A stretch of 64,000 bases of DNA from Skermania sp. ID1734. GTDB lineage: Bacteria; Actinomycetota; Actinomycetes; Mycobacteriales; Mycobacteriaceae. The notes below the pieces were generated by a model, which saw only the letters and a list, made by a program, of their open reading frames with translations, was not told the origin of the DNA and did not search any database. The position numbers were made by a program, and so were the translations under genes. Position 1 is the first letter of the stretch; each line of letters starts with the position of its first letter. The stretch covers positions 124,001 through 188,000 of the forward strand of contig NZ_VLIY01000010.1 of the NCBI RefSeq assembly GCF_007489285.1. The letters run 5' to 3'. Below, in pieces: positions 11,041 through 19,752 of the stretch.

Positions 11041-11417
11041 TTCGCGCGGCCGACTCGCTCGACAAACGCCGCCCGGTCGACTACCACCCGCTGCACAGTG
11101 CCGTCGGCGACGAGCGTTTCCCCCTCGCGCACTTCGACATTGAAGGTGAGGCGAGTTTCGTCGACGTCGGTGAGTTCGGCGGTCACTGTGATGGTGGCCC
11201 CCACTGCGCTGGCGCGCCGATGGTGCAGCAGCACTTCCACACCGACGCTGGTTTGGCCATCACTCAGGTGATCTTTGACGGCTTGCACGGTCGCCTCTTC
11301 GGCGAGCGCCACGACGCGCGGGGTGCCCAGCACCGGCACGTCGCCGCTGCCGAGGGCAATTGCGGTGTCGTGCTCGGTCACGACAGTTTCCAACCGCGCG
11401 GAAAGGCCTGGCTGCAC
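11037..11417 (-). CDS. Hot-dog thioesterase (FlK-like)
   Basis: 126 residues with a hot-dog fold pattern: SARLETVVTEHDTAI, VLGTPRVVALAEEATVQAVK (central helix), SVGVEVLLHHRRASAVGATI, TVTAELTDVD and FNVEVREGETLVADGTVQRV. The E-A-T and HHRRA elements are those of fluoroacetyl-CoA-thioesterase-like proteins, which hydrolyse small acyl-CoAs; the substrate here is unknown. The GTG start follows AGGAG. It runs convergently into the helical protein gene with overlapping stops and lies 13 nt downstream of the RCK membrane protein. Confidence 0.75.
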   Translation of the reverse strand: MQPGLSARLETVVTEHDTAIALGSGDVPVLGTPRVVALAEEATVQAVKDHLSDGQTSVGVEVLLHHRRASAVGATITVTAELTDVDETRLTFNVEVREGETLVADGTVQRVVVDRAAFVERVGRAN

Positions 11418-11430
11418 TGGTGTCTCCTTA

Positions 11431-12759
11431 TCAGGGCCGCTGCGCTTTGACGGTCGCTATGTGTGCGCATCCATCGCGCTCCGACGGCGAGAATCGCACG
11501 AATTGCCCGGCCGCACAATCGAGGTAGAGCTGCGCCTCGGACATCACCACGCCAGTAGCGGGGAGATCGAGCAGTCGCGCACACACGTAGGCCGCGCTGA
11601 GAACCGTGACATCGAGCGTCGTCCCGAGCGCGAGCAACGAGCGGGTTTCGGCGAGTGCCTCCTGCTCCCCTGCTCGCAGCACCAGGTCGATGCCAGCGTG
11701 CACCGCTTGCGCGGCGATGGCAACGGCGATGTTGTCGCGATCATCGGAACCCACTGCCGCCAACGCGCGCGCCCGCCCCAGGGACACCCGGTCGAGGGTG
11801 TGCCGGTCCGCGCCGTCCCCGACGATCGTCGGGATGCGCAGGTCGCGGACCAGACGTAGGTTTCGGGCGTGGGCATCGCGTTCGACGGCGACCACCGGCA
11901 CCCGCAGCGCCTTCAGTTCCAGGCACAGCCGCAGACCCACCTGGCCTAGGCCGACAACCACCACATGTCCGGAGCGCGGCAGCGCCCGTGCGCCGAAGAA
12001 GTCGAGCAGTCGCGGACCGAGGAGCCGCTCCACCAGCCCAGCGGTGACCATGGCGGTGAGAAAGATGGCCGCAAACATGGCAAGCGAGGCGAAGATCGCA
12101 TACCCATCGTTGGTCAGGTAGCTCGCGGCACCGGCGGTGACCACCTGCACCGATTCTTCCAGCGATTCGGTGACGGGGTGGCCTGCCAGCGCCGTCCACG
12201 CCCAGCCCACGACGATGACCGCAAGGAGCCCGGAAAGGCCCATGACCATGATCTTTGTTCCGGCGTCGTGCAGGACGCCCCGCACTGATCCGATCTGCTC
12301 GTTCACCCACGACGTCCGTTCGATGTGCGCGGGCCGCCACCGCATTGCACCATCGCCGCCGACCAGTGCGAGCGGGCCGGTGGGCGAGAGCTTGACGGCC
12401 AGATACTCGGCGCGCAGGCATGGTCCGGCCAGCGAAGGAGCCGCCAGCTCGGCGGGCGAGGTCACCTCGCAACCGGGCAGCAGGCGGCGCAGCTGTTCCC
12501 CGATGGTGCGGTCGAAGATCGTGACGACGAGTCTGGCCCGCGGTGCAATGTGCGCCACGGCGAGCGCGTAGCGCAACGCGACCACATCGTCATGGGTAAC
12601 CACAGCTACCGCAAAGTCACCATGACGCAGCGTCTTTCGCAGCTGGTCGTCGCCCGGCTCGGCGAGGTGGACAACCTGGTCGCCGCGATCTGCCAACGCA
12701 GCGCACACGCGGCGGGCGATATTCGTCTCACCGATCACCAGGAAGTCTGACTGCACCAC
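11431..12759 (-). CDS. Membrane protein with two NAD-binding TrkA-N (RCK) domains, ion-channel-like
   Basis: 442 residues. An N-terminal nucleotide-binding domain (FLVIGETNIARRV, about 5-110) is followed by a linker, then a hydrophobic part with helices around 170-195 (IMVMGLSGLLAVIVVGWAW) and 220-245 (ASLAMFAAIFLTAMVTAG), then a second Rossmann domain (VVVVGLGQVGLRLCLEL). The loop between the helices (VTAGAASYLTNDGYA) is where a pore would lie, but it lacks the canonical TVGYGD filter. Proteins of this build gate monovalent cation flux in response to NAD(H) or nucleotides. The product could therefore be a divergent potassium channel or regulator. Two tandem GTG codons are possible starts. 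Confidence 0.7.
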   Translation of the reverse strand: MVQSDFLVIGETNIARRVCAALADRGDQVVHLAEPGDDQLRKTLRHGDFAVAVVTHDDVVALRYALAVAHIAPRARLVVTIFDRTIGEQLRRLLPGCEVTSPAELAAPSLAGPCLRAEYLAVKLSPTGPLALVGGDGAMRWRPAHIERTSWVNEQIGSVRGVLHDAGTKIMVMGLSGLLAVIVVGWAWTALAGHPVTESLEESVQVVTAGAASYLTNDGYAIFASLAMFAAIFLTAMVTAGLVERLLGPRLLDFFGARALPRSGHVVVVGLGQVGLRLCLELKALRVPVVAVERDAHARNLRLVRDLRIPTIVGDGADRHTLDRVSLGRARALAAVGSDDRDNIAVAIAAQAVHAGIDLVLRAGEQEALAETRSLLALGTTLDVTVLSAAYVCARLLDLPATGVVMSEAQLYLDCAAGQFVRFSPSERDGCAHIATVKAQRP

Positions 12760-12914
12760 AGACCAAGCCTGCCCGATTGCGACCGACCAGGTCCAACAGG
12801 AATTTCCGAGGAGGTGATAGGTCTGGCCGATCGTGCGGTGGGACTCCAGTCATGACGATTCGAGGCCCGATTCGCCAGCGAACACGGCTAAAGTGGAGCG
12901 CCGCCGCAATGTGT

Positions 12915-14699
12915 TCATTTAACAACCATGCGATGCCCGGCATCGAGCCGACGGGTCCATCCCCGGGCGTCGAGGTGTTCGAGCAACGGAATGACGACTC
13001 GACGCGTGGTTCCCAACGCCTGCCGCGCCTCGCTAGTGGTGAAAGGCTGTGCCAGCCTGGCGAGTTCACGCATGGCCAGTGCCGGCGCAGTGGGCAGCAC
13101 CACGATTCCATCGGCCAAGCGCACCACCCGTCCGGCACGCTCGGCCGCGGCGAGTTCCCGGGTACCCAGCCGGAGCTCGGCCAGTTCCTTGGCCTCGGGT
13201 GCGTGGAAGGGGTTGGCGCGCAGTCGGGTTTCGAGTTCGGTAATCGACCGCTCGGCGGGGCCGAGGTCGCCGATACCCGCCCGCCTAATATGTCCACCGT
13301 TCTGCTCGAGGCCCGCGGCCTTCACGACCGAATCGAGTAGGGCGTCGTCCGGCAGCGCCAGCAGGTCTCGCGCCGCCCCACGGGAAAGCCCGGCAGCCAA
13401 CCGGTCTCGCTCATGCAACGCCTCGACCGCGGCACGTAGTCGCTGCTGCCACGCCTCGAAGGTGTCCGCGTGCACCCACCAACCGTCGATCACATGCACG
13501 CCGTCGGGCCGCAGGTTGTCCAGCAGGCCCAGGCGACGCAGGTGCACTTCCTGGACAGCACCGCGCCGGGCCACCTCGACGTCCACATCGCCGGAGGGGT
13601 CCATGGCCGCGAGCGCATCAGCTCGGCGCCGGCTGTCGCCGCGTCTCCGTAGCCCCGGCGGATCGGCGTCGAGGACCTGCGCGCCGCCGAGCACCCGCCG
13701 ACTACCGGGATCGCGCAGGACAAGGCGGTCCCCGAGCACAATCGGGAGACGCCGGTCCAGCGTGAGTCGGGCATGGTCGGCGGCGAACGGGCGCAGCCGC
13801 GCGGGGACGGCGGCAGTGCCGACATGCACGGTGAGCTGCTCTGCCGCCTCGGTGAATTCGGTTCCCGTGGTGCGCCGCACGTCGACCGTGCTGGTCGTGG
13901 GCCACGCGTTGGGAGTGAGCAGTGCGTCGCCGCGCCTGATTTCGTCGGACGACACTCCGCGCAGGTTCACCGCGACCCGACGCACCGGACCGAGCGAATC
14001 GTGCGTCCGCCCTTGGCTTTGCAACCCACGGATCACCACCGGGCGCTCGTGGCCCGGCACCGCCAGCGCATCGCCGCGCGCGAGGGTGCCTGCCGCGAGC
14101 GTGCCCGTCACCACGGTGCCGGCACCGACGATGGTGAAACAGCGGTCCACCCAGAGCCGCACCCGACCACTGGTCGACGGCTCAGGCAGGGCGGCCAAGA
14201 CACCGTCGAGGGCGGTCCGCAGCTCGCCCAGCCCGGTGCCTTCGACAGCCGATACCGCCACCGCGGGTGCGTCGCGGAGGCCGGTCTCGGCCAGTTCGCC
14301 CCGGGCCTGCGCGAGAGTGTCGCCCACCCGCTCCGGCGCGCGGTCGGTGCGGGTAATCACGACGAGCCCATGCGATATCCCCAGTGCAGCAACGGTATCG
14401 CGGTGATCGCTGGACTGCGCCTGCCACCCCTCGTCGGCGGCAACCACGAAACACACGACAGGCGTCGGCCCAAGCCCGGCCAGCATGTTTCCGAGGAAGC
14501 GTTCGTGCCCCGGAACGTCGACGAACGCCACGTCGCGGCCAGAAGGCAGTGTGGTCCAAGCGAATCCGAGATCGATTGTCAGACCGCGCCGACGTTCTTC
14601 AGCCCATCTGTCGGGCTCCATTCCGGTGAGTGCACGCACGAGGGTGCTCTTGCCGTGATCGACGTGACCGGCCGTGGCGACGACGTAACCCGGGCGCAT
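12915..14699 (-). CDS. selB: Selenocysteine-specific elongation factor SelB
   Basis: 594 residues. The GTPase domain has G1 GHVDHGKST (11-19), RRGLTIDLGFAW as switch region, G3 DVPGHERFLGNML and a G4-like TRTD. EF-Tu-like domains 2 and 3 follow (VGAGTVVTGTLAAG, RPVVIRGLQSQGR), then a long C-terminal set of winged helices ending in LLEHLDARGWTRR, which in this family bind the SECIS hairpin. It carries Sec-tRNA-Sec to the ribosome at UGA codons followed by a SECIS. It starts 1 nt after the selA stop and is third in the tRNA-Sec, selA, selB transcript. The natural target is the formate dehydrogenase gene at 20687-23968. Confidence 0.95.
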   Translation of the reverse strand: MRPGYVVATAGHVDHGKSTLVRALTGMEPDRWAEERRRGLTIDLGFAWTTLPSGRDVAFVDVPGHERFLGNMLAGLGPTPVVCFVVAADEGWQAQSSDHRDTVAALGISHGLVVITRTDRAPERVGDTLAQARGELAETGLRDAPAVAVSAVEGTGLGELRTALDGVLAALPEPSTSGRVRLWVDRCFTIVGAGTVVTGTLAAGTLARGDALAVPGHERPVVIRGLQSQGRTHDSLGPVRRVAVNLRGVSSDEIRRGDALLTPNAWPTTSTVDVRRTTGTEFTEAAEQLTVHVGTAAVPARLRPFAADHARLTLDRRLPIVLGDRLVLRDPGSRRVLGGAQVLDADPPGLRRRGDSRRRADALAAMDPSGDVDVEVARRGAVQEVHLRRLGLLDNLRPDGVHVIDGWWVHADTFEAWQQRLRAAVEALHERDRLAAGLSRGAARDLLALPDDALLDSVVKAAGLEQNGGHIRRAGIGDLGPAERSITELETRLRANPFHAPEAKELAELRLGTRELAAAERAGRVVRLADGIVVLPTAPALAMRELARLAQPFTTSEARQALGTTRRVVIPLLEHLDARGWTRRLDAGHRMVVK

Positions 14700-14700
14700 G

Positions 14701-15993
14701 TCAGTGCTTCAACGCGGCTTCCACCGCCCGCAGCAGCCGGTCGTCATCAGCTTCGGGTACACAACGCACATCGATGAGGCAGGCGCCGTCGTGTACTCGG
14801 GGCAGCACCGCCGGATCACCCAGGCGCAACCGTCGCGCCGCTTCCTCGGGCAGCCGCACCGCCCAGCCGGGCAACGGCACGCCGGGAGCGCCCCCACCGC
14901 CGACCCGTCCGTCGTGCGGGACCACGGACGCTCCCACTGCATCGGCAATGCGTTCGGCGCGGACGCGCAGCCGGTCCGGATCGGCGTGCAGGGCTTGGAC
15001 GACTGGTGCCGGGCCGCCCGCAACGGTGGCCTCTAGTGCCGCGAGCGCGAGTTTGTCCGTACGCACGGCGCGCGCGAGGGGATGACGCGCCATGCGGCCC
15101 ACCACATCGGTTCGGCCGAGCACAATTCCGGCCTGCGGACCACCGAGCAGCTTGTCGCCGCTGGCGGTGACGACGTCGGCGCCGGAGGTGAGTGCCGTGG
15201 CGGCGTCCGGCTCGTCGGGCAGCAGTGGGTCTGGCGCGAGCAAGCCACTGCCGAGGTCCGCAACAATCGGCACTCCCCTGATCTGACGCAGCTCGTCCAG
15301 CGACACGGATGCGGTGAACCCGTCGACCCGGAAGTTGCTGGGGTGCACCTTGAGTAGGCAGCCGGTTTCCGGACCCACCGCATCCGCGTAGTCGCGGAAA
15401 TGGGTTCGGTTCGTCGTGCCGACCTCGCGCAGCCGGGCACCGGTCGAGGCGATCAGGTCGGGCAACCGGAAGCCGGCGCCGATCTCGATCAGCTCCCCGC
15501 GGCTGACCACCACCTCCCGACCGGCCGCCAGGGCGGTGGTGGCCAAAACCAGTGCGGCAGCGCCATTGTTGACCACGAGCGCATCCTCAGCAGCGGGACA
15601 GGCAGCCAGCAGCGCCTCCCGCGCCGCGACGCCACGACGCGATCTCGCGCCGGTGGTGAGATCGAGTTCCACGTCGACATACCCGCTCGCGGCGACGAGC
15701 GCGTCAACAGCATTGGGTGACAACGGCGCACGGCCAAGATTCGTGTGCACGACAACGCCGGTCGCGTTGAGCACCGGACGCAAAGTGGTGGCCCTGCGCG
15801 TCTGAAGCGCTGCCGCGATTACTTCGGAGACCTCCTCGGGCCCGATCTCACCTCGACGAGCCCGTTCCTGGGTCGCCTGGATAACCGATCGGATGACGTG
15901 CTCGCCGTGGTGCTCGCGCGCGCTCTGCACGGCGGGCAAGGACAGCAAGTGGTCGGTGCGCGGGATGAACCGGCGCCGGTCGGTCTGCGTCAC
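14701..15993 (-). CDS. selA: L-seryl-tRNA(Sec) selenium transferase SelA
   Basis: 430 residues, the usual length. It has the SelA signatures LNATGVVVHTNLGRAPLS (76-93), SRRGVAAREALLA, VVNNGAAALVLATTALA, EVGTTNRTHFRDY, LLKVHPSNF and the pyridoxal-phosphate lysine in SGDKLLGGPQAGI (Lys281). It converts seryl-tRNA-Sec to selenocysteyl-tRNA-Sec with selenophosphate. The GTG at 15993 is preceded by AGGAGG. The 3' end of tRNA-Sec lies only 21 nt upstream, so tRNA and enzyme are probably made from one transcript, with processing of the tRNA needed. Confidence 0.95.
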   Translation of the reverse strand: MTQTDRRRFIPRTDHLLSLPAVQSAREHHGEHVIRSVIQATQERARRGEIGPEEVSEVIAAALQTRRATTLRPVLNATGVVVHTNLGRAPLSPNAVDALVAASGYVDVELDLTTGARSRRGVAAREALLAACPAAEDALVVNNGAAALVLATTALAAGREVVVSRGELIEIGAGFRLPDLIASTGARLREVGTTNRTHFRDYADAVGPETGCLLKVHPSNFRVDGFTASVSLDELRQIRGVPIVADLGSGLLAPDPLLPDEPDAATALTSGADVVTASGDKLLGGPQAGIVLGRTDVVGRMARHPLARAVRTDKLALAALEATVAGGPAPVVQALHADPDRLRVRAERIADAVGASVVPHDGRVGGGGAPGVPLPGWAVRLPEEAARRLRLGDPAVLPRVHDGACLIDVRCVPEADDDRLLRAVEAALKH

Positions 15994-16014
15994 GAGCCCT
16001 CCTGAGGAGAAAGC

Positions 16015-16110
16015 TGGCGGAGGCGGACGGGAATCGAACCCGCCAGGCCGAGATGCTCGGTCTCACCGGTTTTGAAGACCGGGGGGCCCACCAGGAACCC
16101 AAACGCCTCC
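16015..16110 (-). tRNA. selC: Selenocysteine tRNA (tRNA-Sec, anticodon UCA)
   Basis: A 96-nt tRNA with encoded CCA (complement at 16015-16017). The acceptor GGAGGCG pairs with CGCCTCC, with discriminator G. The T arm GCGGG-TTCGATT-CCCGT gives the long 8+5 helix of bacterial tRNA-Sec (pair 8 is a mismatch). The D stem has 6 bp (GGGTTC with GGGCCC, including G-U pairs). The anticodon stem CCGGT/ACCGG carries the loop CTTCAAA, so the anticodon is UCA. A long variable arm (CCGAG-CAT-CTCGG) follows. Length, extended D stem and UCA anticodon all separate it from serine tRNAs. It sits between the DoxX gene and selA on the same strand. Confidence 0.95.
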
Positions 16111-16129
16111 GAGCCCAACCTATCGCGTC

Positions 16130-16666
16130 TCAGGACGCGGTGGTCTTCGCCGGTGGCCGGAAGAACACCAGCAATTGACCGATTCCGGCAGCGACACCGA
16201 GGACTACCGCGAGCGCCAACCCGCCCCAACCGCGCAGCACGTCAGCGAACCCCGCGCCACAGAACAGCAGATAGTCGAGGCTGAACCCGCCGGCGCCGAT
16301 GGTGGCTACCGCGACCGCCGAACCCGCGAGCACCAGGTTGTACTCCCAGCCCTCATTCATAGCGAAAAAGCCGTGGTGACGGTGCACCGTCCACACGGCA
16401 ACAAGCATCAGCGCAACGAAAGCCGCTGCGGCAAACGACGTGAGCAGTCCGGCGGCCAGACACAGGCCAGCTGCCAATTCGGTCGTCGCTGCTGCGATGG
16501 CGTTGACCTTGCCCGGTCTCATGCCGATGCTGTCGAACCACGTGGCGGTACCCGAAATCCCGCCGCTGCCAAAGAACTTGTTGTAGCCGTGCGCGGCCAT
16601 GGTCAGGCCGAGGATGAGTCGAAGGATCAAGATTCCGGTATCTAGTGCAGCGCCACAAGAAATCAC
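16130..16666 (-). CDS. DoxX-family membrane protein
   Basis: About 178 residues with four hydrophobic helices: LDTGILILRLILGLTMAAHG, a second around AIAAATTELAAGLCLAAGLL, a third with AAAAFVALMLVAVWTVHRHH and a C-terminal helix LALAVVLGVAAGIGQLLVFF. The motif MAAHGYNKFFG is typical of DoxX/DoxD-like proteins, small membrane proteins linked to quinone and thiol redox balance. The frame stays open upstream into selD, but the GTG at 16666 fits the family N-terminus; upstream codons have no coding character. It is divergent from selD and may be the first gene of the selenocysteine (tRNA-selA-selB) transcript. Confidence 0.75.
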   Translation of the reverse strand: MISCGAALDTGILILRLILGLTMAAHGYNKFFGSGGISGTATWFDSIGMRPGKVNAIAAATTELAAGLCLAAGLLTSFAAAAFVALMLVAVWTVHRHHGFFAMNEGWEYNLVLAGSAVAVATIGAGGFSLDYLLFCGAGFADVLRGWGGLALAVVLGVAAGIGQLLVFFRPPAKTTAS

Positions 16667-16691
16667 AGCTTTCAACGTAGCCTGACTTGCG

Positions 16692-16763
16692 CGTTTCGCT
16701 CCCGCATTTGACTGTTCGCGTCTGTTGTACGGGGAGCGAAACGTGTAGACGGTGAGCGAAACC
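16692..16763. promoter_or_regulatory. Inverted and direct repeat in the selD/doxX divergent promoter region
   Basis: A perfect 12-bp inverted repeat: CGTTTCGCTCCC at 16692-16703 and GGGAGCGAAACG at 16732-16743. A third copy of the core GAGCGAAAC follows with the same start-to-start spacing of 20 bp (about 16754-16762). Sites spaced by whole helical turns between divergent genes are typical of an operator for a dimeric regulator. Which protein binds, and whether selenium or redox state is sensed, cannot be told. Confidence 0.45.
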
Positions 16764-16779
16764 CAATAGGGTCGAGTGC

Positions 16780-17760
16780 GTGAGCGATATCCGACTGACC
16801 AGTTACGCACACGGCGGCGGCTGCGCCTGCAAGATCCCGCCAGGCGAACTCGAAGACGCCGTACGCGATCTGACCGGGCAGGCCGGTGACGGCGTGCTGG
16901 TGGGACTCGACAGCGGTGACGACGCTGCTGCCGTGCTGGTGCGTGATGACTTGGCGGTGCTCTCGACCGCGGACTTCTTCACCCCGGTGGTCGATGACGC
17001 CTACGACTGGGGCCGGATCGCTGCGGCCAACGCGCTTTCCGACGTCTACGCGATGGGCGGGCGTCCGGTGGTCGCGATCAACCTGGTGGGCTGGCCGCGC
17101 GAAAAGCTTCCGCTCGAATTGATGACGGAAGTGCTGCGCGGTGGACTCGCGGTGGCGGCCGAGGCGGGTTGCCCGGTGATCGGCGGGCACTCGATCGACG
17201 ACCCGGAACCGAAGTACGGCATGGCGGTTACCGGGGTTGCCGACCCAAACAGGTTGCTTCGCAACGATTCAGCCGAGTCCGGGCTGCCGCTCACCCTCAC
17301 CAAACCGATAGGCGTCGGCCTACTCAACAACCGGCACAAGCGAACCGGAGAGGTCTTCACCGAAGCGGTGGCCACCATGACGCAACTCAATCGCGACGCC
17401 GCCGAAGCCGCACTCGCGGCGGGTGCGCGGGCGGCCACCGACGTGACCGGCTTCGGGCTGTTGGGGCACCTGCACAAAATGTGTCGGGCCTCCGGCGTCG
17501 GTGCCGTGATCGACCGCGCCGCGGTGCCGGTTGTCGATGGCGCGCTCGCGGCACTGCGCGACGGCTTCGTCTCGGGCGGTACGCGCCGCAACCTCGACTG
17601 GGTCCGACCGCACCTGGTAGCCGGGCCCGGAGTGAGCGAAGACGACCTGCTGCTGCTTGCCGACGCACAGACCTCCGGGGGGCTGTTGGTAGTCGGCGAA
17701 ATTCCCGGGTATCCGGTGATCGGCGAGACCGTAGTCGGCAGTGGAATCGAGGTGCGCTAA
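16780..17760 (+). CDS. selD: Selenide, water dikinase SelD (selenophosphate synthetase)
   Basis: 326 residues. The N-terminal active-site loop reads SYAHGGGCACKIP, giving Cys15 and Lys18 at the positions of the catalytic Cys17/Lys20 of E. coli SelD. This is a cysteine form, not itself a selenoprotein. Next come ATP/metal motifs STADFFTPVVDDAYDWGRIA, NALSDVYAMGG, IGGHSIDDPEPKYGMAVTG, TKPIGVGLL, TDVTGFGLLGHL and a closing TSGGLLV. It makes selenophosphate from selenide and ATP. It starts with GTG on the strand opposite selA/selB. The stop is directly followed by the ATG of the DUF2945 gene. Confidence 0.95.
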   Translation: MSDIRLTSYAHGGGCACKIPPGELEDAVRDLTGQAGDGVLVGLDSGDDAAAVLVRDDLAVLSTADFFTPVVDDAYDWGRIAAANALSDVYAMGGRPVVAINLVGWPREKLPLELMTEVLRGGLAVAAEAGCPVIGGHSIDDPEPKYGMAVTGVADPNRLLRNDSAESGLPLTLTKPIGVGLLNNRHKRTGEVFTEAVATMTQLNRDAAEAALAAGARAATDVTGFGLLGHLHKMCRASGVGAVIDRAAVPVVDGALAALRDGFVSGGTRRNLDWVRPHLVAGPGVSEDDLLLLADAQTSGGLLVVGEIPGYPVIGETVVGSGIEVR

Positions 17761-17973
17761 ATGAGTGAGCTTTTCAAAGTCGGCGACCATGTCGCGTGGA
17801 ATTCCGAGGCTGGTCACGTCAGCGGGAAGATCATCAAAGTGCACACTCAAGATGTCGACTACAAGGGACACACCCACCACGCCAGTCCCGACCATCCGCA
17901 ATACGAAATCAAAAGCGACAAGACCGACCACATCGCCATGCACAAAGGATCTGCCCTGCACAAAATCGACTAA
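17761..17973 (+). CDS. DUF2945 (hypervirulence-associated TUDOR-like) protein
   Basis: A 70-residue protein that fills one small domain: FKVGDHVAWNSEAGHVSGKI, then IKVHTQDVDYKGHTHHAS, then YEIKSDKTDHIAMHKGSALH. This is the DUF2945/HVA1 TUDOR family, widespread and without known biochemical function. The ATG directly abuts the TAA of selD, so the two are probably one transcript. This pairing with selD is likely local; no role in selenium metabolism is known. Confidence 0.85.
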   Translation: MSELFKVGDHVAWNSEAGHVSGKIIKVHTQDVDYKGHTHHASPDHPQYEIKSDKTDHIAMHKGSALHKID

Positions 17974-17985
17974 CTCTTCTCGCCG

Positions 17986-18043
17986 TGATCACGACCGAAT
18001 GGTCGACGAAACCGGGATTTTTCGAGCCTTTTGGTCGTGATCA
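17986..18043. repeat. Intergenic palindromic element (11-bp stem)
   Basis: TGATCACGACC at 17986-17996 is repeated inverted as GGTCGTGATCA at 18033-18043, with a 36-nt spacer. It lies between the ends of convergent genes (DUF2945 and uracil-DNA glycosylase-like), where a two-way terminator would be useful. No T-run follows the stem, so it could equally be a dispersed small palindrome. Confidence 0.5.
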
Positions 18044-18082
18044 GCGCGGGGGTTGGAGTGCGCGAGCCGCGCGGGGGTGGGG

Positions 18083-18664
18083 CTAGAGTCCCATCGCGCG
18101 GACTTCGGCCTGGATGGCGGGCACCAATTCCTTTTCGAACCAGGGATTCTTCGACAGCCACGGCTGGTTTCGTGGTGACGGGTGCGGCAGCGGAACAAAT
18201 CCGTCAGGCAGGTATTCACGCCAGGCGCGGACCGTCTCAGTCAGCGACGACTTACGTCTCCGGCCAAGGTAATAGGCATGCGCGTACTGGCCGACCAGCA
18301 ACGTCAACGTGATGTCGGGCATCTGGGCATTCAACGGCGGATGCCACTGCGACGCACACTCGGTCCGCGGCGGATTGTCGCCAGAAACCGCCTTACCCGG
18401 ATAGCAGAAACCCATCGGCATAATGGCGACCTTGTCGGGGTCATAGAATTCCGCCGGCGTGAGCCCCAGCCATTCGCGCAGTCGCACACCGGACGGGTCG
18501 TCCCACGGAATTCCGGTTTGATGCACCTTTCGCCCGGGCGCCTGCCCAATAATCCTCAGCCGGGCCGACCGTCCGGCCTGCAGTACCGGGCGCGGACCGC
18601 ATGGCAAATCGGCGCACAGAGTGCAGGCACGGATGTCGACGAGCAGTTGCGTCAGTGTCGGCAT
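18083..18664 (-). CDS. Uracil-DNA glycosylase-like protein
   Basis: 193 residues of the uracil-DNA glycosylase superfamily. Motif A reads LRIIGQAPGRKVHQTGIPWD and the far motif reads PLPHPSPRNQPW, where the His should contact uracil. An N-terminal CTLCADLPCGPRP recalls the cysteine-containing start of [4Fe-4S] family proteins, though the full set of four ligands is not evident. The ATG at 18664 lies 2 nt after the nrfD stop, so it is co-transcribed at the end of the formate dehydrogenase operon. A longer in-frame reading upstream overlaps nrfD and is not credible. DNA repair after oxidative or deaminating stress is the likely role. Confidence 0.75.
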   Translation of the reverse strand: MPTLTQLLVDIRACTLCADLPCGPRPVLQAGRSARLRIIGQAPGRKVHQTGIPWDDPSGVRLREWLGLTPAEFYDPDKVAIMPMGFCYPGKAVSGDNPPRTECASQWHPPLNAQMPDITLTLLVGQYAHAYYLGRRRKSSLTETVRAWREYLPDGFVPLPHPSPRNQPWLSKNPWFEKELVPAIQAEVRAMGL

Positions 18665-18666
18665 AT

Positions 18667-19752
18667 TCAGCCGGCAGTGGTGATCGAGTCGCCGGTGACG
18701 CCGGCCGCGCGGCGAGCGGCCAGGCGTCGTTTCTGCGGCTCGATGGTGTAGCGCGGATCCTTCGTCGATTCGATGCCGGCCTCGAACACGCCGAACCGGG
18801 TCAACGCCGACGCGGCCATCAGCGCCACACCGGAGGCGACCGCAACGGGCCGTCGGCCGCCACCGAGCAGCGCGCCGAGTCCGCCCGCGATGGCGAGGCG
18901 CTCGCTCCACCGCAGCATCTGACCCGGCCTGCCGTGGTGCAGCGGTTCGGCGGCCACCGGGTCCATGCGGTGCTCCATGACCCGCGTGGCCACCACATCG
19001 CCGATGACGCCGAGCACCGCGAGCTTGCGGGCCGGGCCGGTTTCGGCGACGGGTGTGGTGACCATGGCCAGGCCCGACGCCGCCAGGCTCGCGGAACTGA
19101 CAAAGACGAACGGTAGATCTTCGTGCGCGGCGTTCCACGTCGGCGTTGCCGTATCACCAAGCAGCACGGCCGTATACACCGCGAGCGGCGGCGCGAACAC
19201 CGCCGCCTCCAGTCCGGCCAGGCCCTCGACGGCGTGCAGCACGGGCCGCAGCGGCCCGAGGGGCAGCCGGTCGCCGGTCATCCGGTCGATCTCGGCAGCC
19301 GCGGCGACAGATGTGCCTGCGCTGAACGCGCTGAGGATCCAGGAACCGACGCTCATCGGCGAGGTCAGCTTGATGGTGCGCAGCATGTTGTAAAAGCGTT
19401 CGGGCCGGCCCAGATCGCGGACCAGCGCGGCCGCGCTCAGCAGCACGGCGACCAAGGCGGACAGCCGACAGTTGCGGCGCAGTATCGGACGGCCGGTGAG
19501 TTGACCGCCGGCCGCGAGCAGTCCGGAGCCGCCCGCGACACCGCCGAGAAACAGGTAGGCAGCGACCTCGTGACCCCAAGGCGCCGGCTTGACGACGGGA
19601 CGGCCGTAATACGAGCTGAATTCGGCCTCCGGCACCATCGGCATTTCCCGCGAGCCGTCACCGCCGCCTTGGCGCCTGCGCCGGTTACCGCCGCGCCGAC
19701 GCGGGCCCGTCGGCTCGGGCGGTCGCAGGCTGTCGTACTCCGACGTGCTCAC
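18667..19752 (-). CDS. NrfD-type membrane subunit of formate dehydrogenase
   Basis: 361 residues. A charged N-terminus (GPRRRGGNRRRRQGG) is followed by EFSSYYGRPVVKPAPWGHEV and about eight hydrophobic helices, beginning with AAYLFLGGVAGGSGLLAAGG. This matches the NrfD/PsrC family, quinone-reactive membrane subunits that partner Fe-S subunits. Here it should pass electrons from FdhB to the quinone pool, in place of the haem b subunit FdnI of enterobacteria. The GTG start overlaps the fdhB stop by one base (TAGTG), strongly suggesting stoichiometric synthesis. Confidence 0.85.
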   Translation of the reverse strand: MSTSEYDSLRPPEPTGPRRRGGNRRRRQGGGDGSREMPMVPEAEFSSYYGRPVVKPAPWGHEVAAYLFLGGVAGGSGLLAAGGQLTGRPILRRNCRLSALVAVLLSAAALVRDLGRPERFYNMLRTIKLTSPMSVGSWILSAFSAGTSVAAAAEIDRMTGDRLPLGPLRPVLHAVEGLAGLEAAVFAPPLAVYTAVLLGDTATPTWNAAHEDLPFVFVSSASLAASGLAMVTTPVAETGPARKLAVLGVIGDVVATRVMEHRMDPVAAEPLHHGRPGQMLRWSERLAIAGGLGALLGGGRRPVAVASGVALMAASALTRFGVFEAGIESTKDPRYTIEPQKRRLAARRAAGVTGDSITTAG

